Shown here piece after piece: positions 8,301 to 15,517 of a stretch of 16,569 nt of DNA. Position 1 is the stretch's first letter. Each line of letters starts with the position of its first letter. The translations under genes were made by a program, and so were the position numbers. The stretch comes from Kordia sp045105435. GTDB lineage: Bacteria; Bacteroidota; Bacteroidia; Flavobacteriales; Flavobacteriaceae. Below the pieces are notes generated by a model. The model worked only from the letters and a program-made list of their open reading frames with translations. It was not told the DNA's origin and made no database searches. The stretch covers positions 1 through 16,569 of the forward strand of contig NZ_JBGCDL010000211.1 in NCBI RefSeq assembly GCF_045105435.1, written 5' to 3'.

Positions 8301-8763
8301 ATTTTACGTATTTGACATTTTTTTTGAAGTTGATTGCTACTTGAAACGGAATTGGTTGCAGTTCTTCTGATTTTTGTTCGATACTTGCCAATAGCAATTC
8401 AGATTCCTGAGACGTTTCAGACAATTGCAACACGTTCAATAGTTTATCGCTTACTTCTGGGAAATGATTCCCAATAATTGTAGACGCTTCTTTGAAACTG
8501 ATTCCTTTTTGTAGTTTAAACAGTTTTGTTAATGGTAGCACAATAAATTTCGCGAAAAGCGACACTTCTACCAGAATGAAAATCCAAAATAAAGCGGTTC
8601 TTGCACCTGTTGATAGCCATAGAAAATGTTCCACCAAAAGTGTAATTATAAAGTATAAGAGACCGATGCTAAAGAATAATATCGTTCCTTTGATAAGTTC
8701 GTTTGTGTAGTACTTGGTCACAAACTGACTTAGTTTTTTTTGTATTTGTTCGTATGCATTCAT
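5338..8763 (-). CDS. Large DUF4175-type membrane protein with coiled coil and Gly/Lys-rich segment
   Basis: This 1141-residue protein is counted from ATG 8763; the adjacent ATG at 8766 is equally possible, and an upstream one at 8796 less so. It has two membrane helices at about 26-46 and 56-78 and a third at about 154-170. A probably periplasmic, beta-rich part follows to about 485, with Ig-like stretches such as VPSLVNFQMVLDYPAYTKR. A very long Glu/Lys/Gln-rich coiled coil spans about 490-710. A Lys/Gln-rich linker with a Met-rich helix follows to 780 and a helical domain to 905. A low-complexity Gly/Lys/Gln segment spans about 908-1003, and a final charged helical tail ends the protein. 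This layout matches the DUF4175 proteins of Bacteroidota, whose function is not established to my knowledge; an envelope role is an inference. It heads the gene train and overlaps ybeY by 8 bases. Confidence 0.85.
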   Translation of the reverse strand: MNAYEQIQKKLSQFVTKYYTNELIKGTILFFSIGLLYFIITLLVEHFLWLSTGARTALFWIFILVEVSLFAKFIVLPLTKLFKLQKGISFKEASTIIGNHFPEVSDKLLNVLQLSETSQESELLLASIEQKSEELQPIPFQVAINFKKNVKYVKYAILPLAIILFVWISGNSSLFSKSYERVVNYQTDYEPPAPFQFIVVNDSLQAIENQAYKLQVQTLGDIIPEEVQIKLGDETYFLQNKGVGMFEYTFTQPKEATTFTFTANDVTSKPYTLNVVKVPSLVNFQMVLDYPAYTKRKDEVLKSTGNATIPEGTKITWEAKAKQTEKLELISKDTTYTFGKEANDFKLEQKIYQRLDYQISTSNSELKNYENLGFNINVIKDEYPKMDLQSKRDTVDQRTLYFLGQVSDDYGLRKLQLVYYAAENGVSKSRENIPISKSNIDQFQYTFPGNLELAKGVNYEFYFQLTDNDGIRGGKSVKSEIFNYRKLTDTELQTEQLQQQNETIKDLDKSLEKLQKQQDELKKISQNQKEKSELNFNDRKKLEKFLQRQEQSDQMMEKFSKQLQQNLEDFQKEETIEDEDKELLKERLERQQKELEKNEKLMEELKKLAEKISEEELQEKLDELGKQQQNNKKNLQQILELTKRYYVTKKAEKIQKELGELAKEQEELSKKDGDENTKEKQEELNKKFEGLQKQMDELDKENNALKKPLDLERNKNDEEDVKQDQQDATDDLEKSEDSPSEQQKSENKKSAKQKQKKAAQKMQRMSKSMQTSMQMSGQESIKEDAEMLRQILDNLLLFSFDEENLMKTFEEIDNTNAGYAGKLKRQKELRKMFEHVDDSLFALSLRQPTISERINGEITEIYYNIDKSLEQLAENNVYRGVAAQQYALTSTNKLADFLSGALDNMNQSMGSGQGQGNQGVGKSGQNQGQGKGFQLPDIIQSQDELNKQMEKGTKKQEGQGKDGKGGKEGGKEKGDKGKGGKDGKDGENGQQGGGSGSGDESESGKLYDIFKQQQALRNQLEKQLKNKYGEKINDPQAKELLKQMEQVETELLEKGFNDETMKKMVELKYQLQKLDKAAFEQEKENKRESTTNRKDFNNTTNEKMPDVRQYFNQIEILNRQVLPLRNNYKKKVQEYFKKKDD

Positions 8764-8876
8764 CATATAACTGCTAAAAATAACATATTTACGCAATTAA
8801 TAGTATAGATGAGTTGTTAAAGATTGTGTAAGATTTTTTAAAAAGTTGCTACTAAGCCATCATAAACAAGCTAATT

Positions 8877-9704
8877 ATGAAAAATTTATATACAATTATT
8901 GCGCTTTTAGGTTCCAGTTTTTTGTTTGCACAGAGTCCTTGGACACAAGAAAAAGGCAAGTTTTATACACAATTATCGTTTACTACGATTTCAAATTATG
9001 ATGAAGTTTTTGGTGATCCTGATTATCAAATTGATCGAGAAACTACCGACAATACACTACAATTGTATGGAGAATACGGCATAACGAATAAAACGACTTT
9101 GCTTGTAAATGTTCCTATAAAGTTAATAAAAACAGGTGACGCAATTAGCGGAACTGGTTTTGCAGCCGCAGATTCGCAAACAGCTTTCGGAAATGTTTCC
9201 GTTGGTTTGAGACATCAATTTTATACTAAGAAATGGATTGTTTCAGGACAGTTAAATGTGGAAGCTAATACAGGAACTTTTGAAGCTGCTTCTGGAATTA
9301 GAACCGGACAAGACGCTTGGAGCTTTACGCCTACTGTTAATATTGGACGCAGTTTTGAGAAGTTTTATGTGCAAGCATTTACAGGAATTGATTTGAGAAC
9401 GAACGATTACAGCAATAATTTTAAAATTGGTGGCGAAATAGGAACCAAAGTACATTCAAAAATTTGGTTGATTGGTTTTGTAGATATCGTCAATTCTTTT
9501 AACGATGGCGACGTAAATTTACCTTTCCGTAATATTGGAACTGCTTTGTATGTAAATAATCAAGAATACAGTGCTTTTGGACTGAAAGCCGTTGGAGAAA
9601 TTAATAACTCGTTTGGTGGAATTTTGAGTTTTGGTGGTGCATTTTCTGGAAATAATGTTGCCAAACAAGCGGCTGTAACTGTTGGTTTGTATCATAAGTT
9701 TTAA
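8877..9704 (+). CDS. Secreted beta-barrel outer-membrane protein (transporter-like, function unknown)
   Basis: This 275-residue protein starts with a type I signal peptide, MKNLYTIIALLGSSFLFAQ, with cleavage expected after Gln19 or nearby. The rest alternates polar and hydrophobic residues in short strands, for example TLQLYGEYGITNKTTLLVNV and ASGIRTGQDAWSFTPTVNIG. The chain ends in GLYHKF; a terminal phenylalanine is typical of substrates of the outer-membrane barrel assembly machinery. The pattern resembles the MetA-pathway-of-phenol-degradation/transporter-like barrels common in Flavobacteria, but I cannot fix the family. The gene is divergent from the DUF4175 gene with about 113 bases between starts, and I see no convincing promoter there. 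Its stop codon overlaps that of the convergent methyltransferase. Confidence 0.8.
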   Translation: MKNLYTIIALLGSSFLFAQSPWTQEKGKFYTQLSFTTISNYDEVFGDPDYQIDRETTDNTLQLYGEYGITNKTTLLVNVPIKLIKTGDAISGTGFAAADSQTAFGNVSVGLRHQFYTKKWIVSGQLNVEANTGTFEAASGIRTGQDAWSFTPTVNIGRSFEKFYVQAFTGIDLRTNDYSNNFKIGGEIGTKVHSKIWLIGFVDIVNSFNDGDVNLPFRNIGTALYVNNQEYSAFGLKAVGEINNSFGGILSFGGAFSGNNVAKQAAVTVGLYHKF

Positions 9705-10441
9705 ACCTGTTTTTGAAATAGATAGTTCGGGTTTTTGTCTATGAATCGATAATTTTTGTGCTGTTTCATTTCTTTCATAAACGTCGTGCTGCCAAACGGA
9801 GAATCGTCCATTGAGTCATCAAATAGAATGAATCCTGAAGCCATTAAATGTTTGTCTACATTCTCAAAATCTCTTTTTACATATTCATATTCATGGTTGC
9901 CATCGATGTACGCAAATGCTATTTGTGTTCCTAATTGAACCGTTTGGTTGAAAATGTCTTTTGCTATTATTTTTTTATCATATTCAGCAAAAAACTCATC
10001 AGAAGTTAACTGAAAAGAATGTGGTAAATTGTTTTTATGTAAAAATTGAATACTATGGATAAAGTTGTTTTTCATGTAGTTGGAATACGCTTCTCGCGAA
10101 ATATCTTTACGACCATCAATCGTATTGGATTCAGTTCCAAATCGATCATCAGCACCTTCATAAATCCATGGATCACAGTTGATTAATTTTTCAATACGAT
10201 CATTTTTTTGCAATAAATGGAGCATTAAATTCGTTGACAATCCGCCATACGAACCAATTTCTACCACAACTCCATTAGAAGGCATATTTTTTAGTGCGTA
10301 CTCCATTAAATAGATATTGCCTTTGTGTAACATATCGGCACCAATTACAAGACTTTTGAGTCGTTGAATGAAAATATCTTCTTCAATTCCTTTAATTTTT
10401 GGTGTAAAAAGTATTCTTTTTATTTTTTTTAGAAGTGTCAT
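9701..10441 (-). CDS. Class I SAM methyltransferase, CmcI/Methyltransf_24-like
   Basis: This 246-residue cytoplasmic protein has the SAM-binding motif VVVEIGSYGGLST at residues 58-70. It also has AYIDGNHEYEYVKRDFENVD (177-196) and GFILFDDS (203-210). These elements characterise the Methyltransf_24/cephalosporin hydroxylase CmcI group, in which the DGxH and DD acidic residues bind a metal and help orient the substrate. Members act on sugars, antibiotics or catechol-like compounds; no substrate can be assigned here. The N-terminus is basic (KKIKRILFTPKIK), as often seen in glycan-cluster methyltransferases. It stands alone on the minus strand, convergent with the barrel protein gene and divergent from alkB. 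Only a one-mismatch -7 element, TACACTTG at 10469-10462 on the minus strand, was seen upstream. Confidence 0.8.
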   Translation of the reverse strand: MTLLKKIKRILFTPKIKGIEEDIFIQRLKSLVIGADMLHKGNIYLMEYALKNMPSNGVVVEIGSYGGLSTNLMLHLLQKNDRIEKLINCDPWIYEGADDRFGTESNTIDGRKDISREAYSNYMKNNFIHSIQFLHKNNLPHSFQLTSDEFFAEYDKKIIAKDIFNQTVQLGTQIAFAYIDGNHEYEYVKRDFENVDKHLMASGFILFDDSMDDSPFGSTTFMKEMKQHKNYRFIDKNPNYLFQKQV

Positions 10442-10640
10442 TCTGAGTTTTAAAATTATTGCAAGTGTAACAAGAATTTCTGTTTTTACATTATAACGTA
10501 GCTTATTTTAGGGAAAAAATTAAGTTCTAGGGTAAAATTAAAAGAATCTATGAAAATGTCAACAAAGAATTGATGAAGTTTTAAATACATGTCAATAAAA
10601 AAATAGTAAATTTAATAGATTGAAATCTAGAATTGAAAAA

Positions 10641-11681
10641 ATGAAAGACTTAAAATATTTGGCAGCATTTTCTACGCCACTAGTTGCTGTACTAGCTTTA
10701 TACTTAAGAGGATATTATACATTTTTAACGCCAATATATGCTTTTGGAATGATTCCGATTATGGAATTGATCTTTTCTCAAAACACCAAAAACTTATCAG
10801 AAGAAGAAGTCGAAAAAAAATCAGCAAATCATCTTTTTAATTGGATGTTATATTTAAATATCCCTATCGTTTTCGGATTATTAATCTTCACTTTATGGAA
10901 TGTTTCTACAGGAATGTATGCAACCTACGAACTTATCGGATTGATCTTTTCTACAGGAATTGTGTTAGGTTCAAACGGAATTAATGTCGCACACGAATTA
11001 GGTCACAGAAAAACACAATATGAACAAATGATGGCAAAGCTTTTATTGCTTCCATCCATGTATATGCACTTTTTTGTAGAACATAATTTTGGACATCATT
11101 TACATGCCGCAACAAAGGAAGATCCGGCAACGGCACGCTACAATCAAGTTGTATATTCGTTTTGGTGTACCTCAACAATTCGACAATATATAAAAGCATG
11201 GAAAATTCAAAGAAACTTACGTCAACGTGGAAAATTTTCTTTCTTCTCGTTTAAAAATAATATGTTTTGGTTTTCGCTACTGCAGATTTCCTATTTGGCT
11301 ATTGTATTTTATTTCTTGGGAACACTAACTTTTGTTTTTGCTACTGTAAGTGCTGTAGTTAGTTTTTTATTGTTAGAAACCATCAATTACATAGAACATT
11401 ACGGATTGCTGAGAAAAAAATTGGCTTCTGGACGTTACGAACGTCTGCGTGAAATTCACTCTTGGAATTCCAATCACACCATTGGACGCATTGTTTTATA
11501 TGAGCTCACACGCCATAGCGATCATCATTACAAAGCTTCTAAAAAGTATCAACTCTTAGACTGTCACGAAAAAAGTCCGCAAATGCCTTTTGGCTATCCA
11601 ACGTCAATGGTACTGGCTTTAATTCCACCTTTATGGTTTAAAGTGATGAATAAACGCATCCCAAGTGAAATGATTTCCTAA
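10641..11681 (+). CDS. alkB: Alkane 1-monooxygenase, AlkB family integral-membrane non-haem diiron hydroxylase
   Basis: AlkB hydroxylates the terminal carbon of medium-chain alkanes, with electrons from rubredoxin and rubredoxin reductase. I chose the ATG at 10641 (346 residues); a TTG seven codons upstream at 10620 keeps the frame but is a weaker start. All diiron histidine boxes are present: HELGH (118-122), EHNFGHH (147-153) followed by the family's DPA element (161-163), the hallmark NYIEHYGL (249-256), and RHSDHH (291-296). Hydrophobic segments lie near 8-22, 28-46, 66-86, 96-114 and 209-248, consistent with a six-helix inner-membrane enzyme with the active site on the cytoplasmic side. 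Length is slightly shorter than the Pseudomonas enzyme. No rubredoxin, reductase or regulator gene is adjacent, so electron donors must be encoded elsewhere. The substrate range within the family cannot be read. Confidence 0.92.
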   Translation: MKDLKYLAAFSTPLVAVLALYLRGYYTFLTPIYAFGMIPIMELIFSQNTKNLSEEEVEKKSANHLFNWMLYLNIPIVFGLLIFTLWNVSTGMYATYELIGLIFSTGIVLGSNGINVAHELGHRKTQYEQMMAKLLLLPSMYMHFFVEHNFGHHLHAATKEDPATARYNQVVYSFWCTSTIRQYIKAWKIQRNLRQRGKFSFFSFKNNMFWFSLLQISYLAIVFYFLGTLTFVFATVSAVVSFLLLETINYIEHYGLLRKKLASGRYERLREIHSWNSNHTIGRIVLYELTRHSDHHYKASKKYQLLDCHEKSPQMPFGYPTSMVLALIPPLWFKVMNKRIPSEMIS

Positions 11682-11711
11682 GTGTTTTTCCTGTAACACT
11701 TACGGTTTTTC
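11679..11711 (+). terminator. Intrinsic terminator of alkB
   Basis: TAAGTGTT (11679-11686) and AACACTTA (11695-11702) form an 8-base stem with an 8-base loop, followed by a T-run in CGGTTTTTC. The left arm starts on the alkB stop codon itself, so termination would occur immediately after the gene. Confidence 0.6.
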
Positions 11712-11832
11712 TATACTATTTTCTTAAGGTAAAACACTTCTACAATCTTAGTGCTTTACTTCTACCCTATTGTTTTGTACTGGCGCATCTTTGCTTTGAA
11801 ATAAATTAATAGAAACTTAAACATTTTACATT

Positions 11833-13782
11833 ATGAAAAACACAATTACTTTGTGTTTACTCCTTTTTTATGGAGTAAGCTTTGCACAATTCTGTGAAGA
11901 TTTTAACGATCAGAATATCTCAAATTGGAATGGCGTTGCCGCTGGCGCTAACACAGCAGATCCTTTAGGACCAAGCGGAAATTCTGATGACTTCTTTTTA
12001 CATTCGTATGATGCTTCTGGTTCGTCATACATTTACAACGACGTAGATTATGGTGGCGATTGGCGCGAATACAACGGACAATGTTTATGCTGGGATTTTC
12101 AAGTAATTGAAGATGGTGGTTTAGGCGAGCCTCTATCTCCAAGGTTAATTATTTATAGCGGATCACCAACAAGTCCTACAGCTGCGGCAACTTTTGTAGC
12201 AACTGTACAAACTGTTGAGGACGGCGGTTGGGTACATGTATGTGCACCAATTGAAACTTGTGAAGGAGCAGGTTTGCCTTCTAATGCAAACGGAGAATGG
12301 GTAATGTCTGGCGGATTAGAGTGTGACGATTGGAACACTTTATTAAGCAATATTGATGGAATTCGTTTTTACTTAGACTTAACTTCAAGTCCAACGGAAG
12401 AATATGGGTATGATAATATTTGTATTCAAGATTGTGATATTCAAGGTGGAGAACCAAACAATGAAGGTGCATTTTGTTGTGAAGGTGACAACTTGGTAGA
12501 AAATGGAAACTTTGAAAATGGTGTTAACGGATTTAACAGCGATTATACAGAAGACGCAAGTTTATATCCTGGTGCATACAACGTTTCTGACGATGCTAGC
12601 ATTTTTGGAACAACAGTTACAGATCATTCTGCATGTGTAGACCCTGAACAATACAGCGATAATAAAGACTTCTTATTAGTAAACGGTCGTACAACACAAC
12701 CAGCTGGAACTTCTAGTGTTATTTGGGAACAAAGCATCCAAATTGATTTTGAAAAAACATACAAATTCTGTGCAAACTTTAAAGATTTGCCGCAATGTAC
12801 ATTCAACATTAAGCCAGAAATTCGTTTGGAAGTAAACGGACAATTATACGACTGGATTACAATTGATACCAACAGTGACGATCCATGTGACTGGCAACAA
12901 ATTTCAGAATGCTTTGAAGGTGAAAATGATGTATTAGACATTAAAATTCACTTAAAAGAAGATGGTTTAGGTGATGGAAATGACTTGGCAATTGACGATA
13001 TTTCATTACAAGCAAAATTAGATCAAAACCTTAACATTAGTATATTACACCAAGGAAATCCACAACAACTAACAGGATCTATAAATAGTATTGATACTAC
13101 TGATGATGCTTTACTTGTAGGCGATATTTGTACAGAGCAAAACAGTGGATATCAATATACATGGTTTGTATATGAATTAGAATATTCTTCTTTCCCATTC
13201 ACAAATCCAGTAGATTTTATCAATATGGTTCCTGATACATTTGCATGGTCTAGTAATATTGGAGGATTCAACAATCAATTACCAACTTCTGCAAATCCAG
13301 TTTGGGGACTTACCACAACATTTCCTAACTATAACTTTGAGCACAACAAACTATATGTAATTGGATTGTACGTTCCTTCTTGTTGCGATAGTTGCTACGA
13401 TGAAGCTTGGTCATACCAAATTACATTAAGTACATTAAATAGTGATTCTGGTACACCATTGAATGTTTTCACAACAGAAGTAAAAGATCATTTACGTTCG
13501 TTATTTGTTATGGGCGAATCACAAAGTGGAACGCTTGGACGAGAAGAAGCGGATTTAATCAACTTTAACATGTTTCCAAATCCAACTTCAGATGTATTAC
13601 GATTCAATAGTGACGAACCAATTGTTGCTTATCAAATTACTGACATCACCGGGAAATTGGTACAAAGCAAAGCGGTGGAAGTTTCAGAAATTGATGTATC
13701 ACAATTAAGTGACAACATGTATTTCTTAACGGTTACAACTGCATCTGGTATAAAGCACACAGAGAAATTTATTAAAAAATAA
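11833..13782 (+). CDS. Secreted multidomain protein with T9SS type A sorting domain
   Basis: This 649-residue protein has a Sec signal peptide, MKNTITLCLLLFYGVSFAQ. It ends in a T9SS C-terminal domain of about 74 residues (576-649) with the hallmark NMFPNPTSDVL (579-589), a middle ITDITGKLV (602-610) and the final KFIKK. Such proteins cross the outer membrane through the type IX system and are released or attached to the surface. Between these ends, an N-terminal module (about 20-205) begins FCEDFNDQNISNWNG and is rich in Cys, Gly, Asp and aromatic residues. A second module (about 215-395) begins NLVENGNFENG and ends DLAIDDISL, the pattern of galactose-binding or CBM4/9-like beta-sandwiches. 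A third region (about 400-550) has a CCDSC motif (517-521). No catalytic residues are evident; adhesin or glycan binding is an inference. A one-mismatch -7 element, CATCTTTG, lies at 11786-11793. Confidence 0.85.
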   Translation: MKNTITLCLLLFYGVSFAQFCEDFNDQNISNWNGVAAGANTADPLGPSGNSDDFFLHSYDASGSSYIYNDVDYGGDWREYNGQCLCWDFQVIEDGGLGEPLSPRLIIYSGSPTSPTAAATFVATVQTVEDGGWVHVCAPIETCEGAGLPSNANGEWVMSGGLECDDWNTLLSNIDGIRFYLDLTSSPTEEYGYDNICIQDCDIQGGEPNNEGAFCCEGDNLVENGNFENGVNGFNSDYTEDASLYPGAYNVSDDASIFGTTVTDHSACVDPEQYSDNKDFLLVNGRTTQPAGTSSVIWEQSIQIDFEKTYKFCANFKDLPQCTFNIKPEIRLEVNGQLYDWITIDTNSDDPCDWQQISECFEGENDVLDIKIHLKEDGLGDGNDLAIDDISLQAKLDQNLNISILHQGNPQQLTGSINSIDTTDDALLVGDICTEQNSGYQYTWFVYELEYSSFPFTNPVDFINMVPDTFAWSSNIGGFNNQLPTSANPVWGLTTTFPNYNFEHNKLYVIGLYVPSCCDSCYDEAWSYQITLSTLNSDSGTPLNVFTTEVKDHLRSLFVMGESQSGTLGREEADLINFNMFPNPTSDVLRFNSDEPIVAYQITDITGKLVQSKAVEVSEIDVSQLSDNMYFLTVTTASGIKHTEKFIKK

Positions 13783-13829
13783 TTAGTTCTTATAAAAAAT
13801 AGCATTTTCTCTCAACTTGCTGATTATTC

Positions 13830-13868
13830 GAAACCCTCAAGGCTAAAAACTTTGAGGGTTTCACTTTT
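13830..13868 (+). terminator. Strong hairpin terminator after the T9SS protein gene
   Basis: A 13-base stem (13830-13842 with 13850-13862; one G-T pair, the rest Watson-Crick) encloses a 7-base A-rich loop and is followed by ACTTTT. The stem contains ACCCTCAA paired with TTGAGGGT, the most G/C-rich structure in the surroundings. It lies 48 bases after the stop codon and just upstream of the gltX promoter, so it should separate the two transcripts. Confidence 0.65.
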
Positions 13869-13892
13869 GCAATTGTATTATTTTTACATTTG
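13866..13892 (+). promoter_or_regulatory. Bacteroidota-type promoter for gltX
   Basis: TACATTTG at 13885-13892 is a perfect TAnnTTTG -7 element, 28 bases before the gltX ATG. A TTTG at 13866-13869 could be the -33 element, but the 15-base spacer is shorter than usual, and it lies right at the end of the upstream terminator. The -7 call is better supported than the -33. Confidence 0.5.
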
Positions 13893-13920
13893 CACTTTAT
13901 AACCATTTACTTAAAATTCT

Positions 13921-15432
13921 ATGACTAAAAAAGTTCGTGTTCGTTTTGCACCAAGTCCAACAGGACCATTACACATTGGAGGCGTTAGGACTGCCTTATT
14001 TAATTACTTATTCGCCAAAAAACATGGCGGTGATTTTGTATTGCGTATTGAAGATACAGATCAAAACAGATTTGTAGAAGGTGCGGAAAAATATATCATA
14101 GAAGCGTTAGAATGGTGCGGAATTCCGTTTGATGAAGGTGTTGGAAAAGATGGCGGATTTGGGCCGTACAGACAAAGTGAACGCAAGCATTTGTACAAAC
14201 AATATGCCGATCAACTGATTGAAAAAGGAGATGCATATTACGCATTTGATACTGCTGAATCTTTGGATGCGATTAGAAAAGAACTGGAAGCAGAGAAAAA
14301 AACATTCATCTATAATTGGCACAATCGTTTAGCGCTTTCAAATTCTTTATCGCTTTCGGCGGAAGAAGTAAATGCAAAGTTAGACGCTGGTAAACCGTAT
14401 GTAATTCGTTACAAATCGCCACAAGATGAAACCTTGCATTTAAAAGATGTAGTTCGCGGCGATGTAAAGATTGACACTAATATTTTAGATGATAAAGTTT
14501 TATATAAAAGTGATGGAATGCCAACCTATCATTTGGCAAATATTGTAGACGATCATTTAATGGAAATTACGCATGTAATTCGTGGAGAAGAATGGTTGCC
14601 TTCGTTAGCGTTGCACTATTTATTATATCGTTCGTTTGAATGGGAAGCGCCTATTTTTGCACATTTACCATTAATTTTAAAACCAACAGGAAAAGGAAAA
14701 TTGAGCAAGCGTGATGGCGCAAAGTTTGGTTTCCCGGTATTTCCTTCGGAGTGGCATGATAAGAAAGAAGATCAATTGTACATGGGATTCAAAGATGAAG
14801 GATATTTTTCGGATGCATTAATCAATTTCTTAGTCTTTTTAGGATGGAACCCAGGAACGGAACAAGAGATGTTTAGTTTAGATGAATTGGTTCAAGAATT
14901 TGAATTAGAGCGTATTATTAAAAGAGGTGCACGATTCGATATTAAAAAAGCAGATTGGTTCAACCAACAATACATGCAGCTAAAATCTAACGAAAGTTTG
15001 GCAATTGCTTTTAAAGAAAGTCGATCGGAATTGGCTGATATAGACGTGAATTATATTGAAATGGTGGTCGAATTGATTAAAGAAAGAGCTTCATTCACCA
15101 AAGATTTATGGAATTTAAGTCACTTTTTCTTTGCAGCGCCAACAGAATTTGATCCAAAAGCACAGAAAAAGGCATTAAAAGAAGGTACAGGAGATATTTT
15201 AAACAAACTAGTAGAAATTATAAATGCTACAGACGATTATAGCGTAGAAAGCTTGCAAACCAATATTAAAGGCTGGATTACAAGCAATGAAATTGGTTTT
15301 GGGAAAGTAATGCAACCATTACGTTTTGCATTGGCTGGCGCATTAAGCGGACCCGATTTATTTCAAATTATGTTTATGATTGGAAAGCAAGAAACCATCA
15401 AACGTATTGAGAAGGTGATTGAGATGCTTTAA
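13921..15432 (+). CDS. gltX: Glutamate--tRNA ligase (GluRS)
   Basis: This class I aminoacyl-tRNA synthetase charges tRNA-Glu with glutamate using ATP. The 503-residue chain has normal family length. The HIGH-type signature is in RFAPSPTGPLHIGGVRTALF (residues 8-27), with HIGG at 18-21, followed by the family's LRIEDTDQNR. The KMSKS-type loop is KLSKRDGAKFGF, with KLSKR at 260-264. NIVDDHLMEITHVIRGEEW and HLPLILKPTGKGKLSKR are typical GluRS core elements. The helical anticodon-binding part fills the C-terminal third and ends normally. Whether it charges only tRNA-Glu or also tRNA-Gln cannot be told from these motifs. The gene has its own -7 element and is bounded by hairpins on both sides, so it is probably monocistronic. 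Confidence 0.97.
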   Translation: MTKKVRVRFAPSPTGPLHIGGVRTALFNYLFAKKHGGDFVLRIEDTDQNRFVEGAEKYIIEALEWCGIPFDEGVGKDGGFGPYRQSERKHLYKQYADQLIEKGDAYYAFDTAESLDAIRKELEAEKKTFIYNWHNRLALSNSLSLSAEEVNAKLDAGKPYVIRYKSPQDETLHLKDVVRGDVKIDTNILDDKVLYKSDGMPTYHLANIVDDHLMEITHVIRGEEWLPSLALHYLLYRSFEWEAPIFAHLPLILKPTGKGKLSKRDGAKFGFPVFPSEWHDKKEDQLYMGFKDEGYFSDALINFLVFLGWNPGTEQEMFSLDELVQEFELERIIKRGARFDIKKADWFNQQYMQLKSNESLAIAFKESRSELADIDVNYIEMVVELIKERASFTKDLWNLSHFFFAAPTEFDPKAQKKALKEGTGDILNKLVEIINATDDYSVESLQTNIKGWITSNEIGFGKVMQPLRFALAGALSGPDLFQIMFMIGKQETIKRIEKVIEML

Positions 15433-15439
15433 AAAATTA

Positions 15440-15466
15440 TGAGATGCTGAATCAAGTTCAGCATGA
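15440..15466. repeat. Short palindromic element of the dispersed intergenic type
   Basis: ATGCTGAA (15443-15450) and TTCAGCAT (15456-15463) form a perfect 8-base stem around TCAAG, flanked by GAG and GAC. This is close to a sequence that I recall as recurring in intergenic regions of many Bacteroidota genomes, usually near gene ends. Only one copy is in this window, so its repeated nature is inferred. It sits 7 bases after the gltX stop codon. Confidence 0.55.
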
Positions 15467-15479
15467 CGTAAAGTATATA

Positions 15480-15509
15480 AAAAAAAGAGTGCCATTCAGC
15501 GCTCTTTTT
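15480..15509. terminator. Bidirectional intrinsic terminator between gltX and the barrel gene
   Basis: AAAAAAGAGTG (15480-15490) pairs with CGCTCTTTTTT (15499-15509), with one T-G wobble and an 8-base loop. An A-run leads in and a T-run follows, so it can end transcription from either side. It lies between the convergent gltX and PorT-like genes and ends 8 bases before the latter's stop codon. Confidence 0.8.
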
Positions 15510-15517
15510 TGTGTTAA

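Noticed and set aside
8627..8634. TGTTCCAC half-site inside the DUF4175 gene
   Set aside because: No complementary half follows; it is explained by coding sequence.
10620..10640. TTG start of alkB seven codons upstream
   Set aside because: An ATG at 10641 follows in frame, and no feature supports the rarer start.
15421..15447. GAGATGCT repeated at the gltX end and in the following palindrome
   Set aside because: An 8-base match is too short to be called an attachment site or insertion scar, and the first copy is coding.
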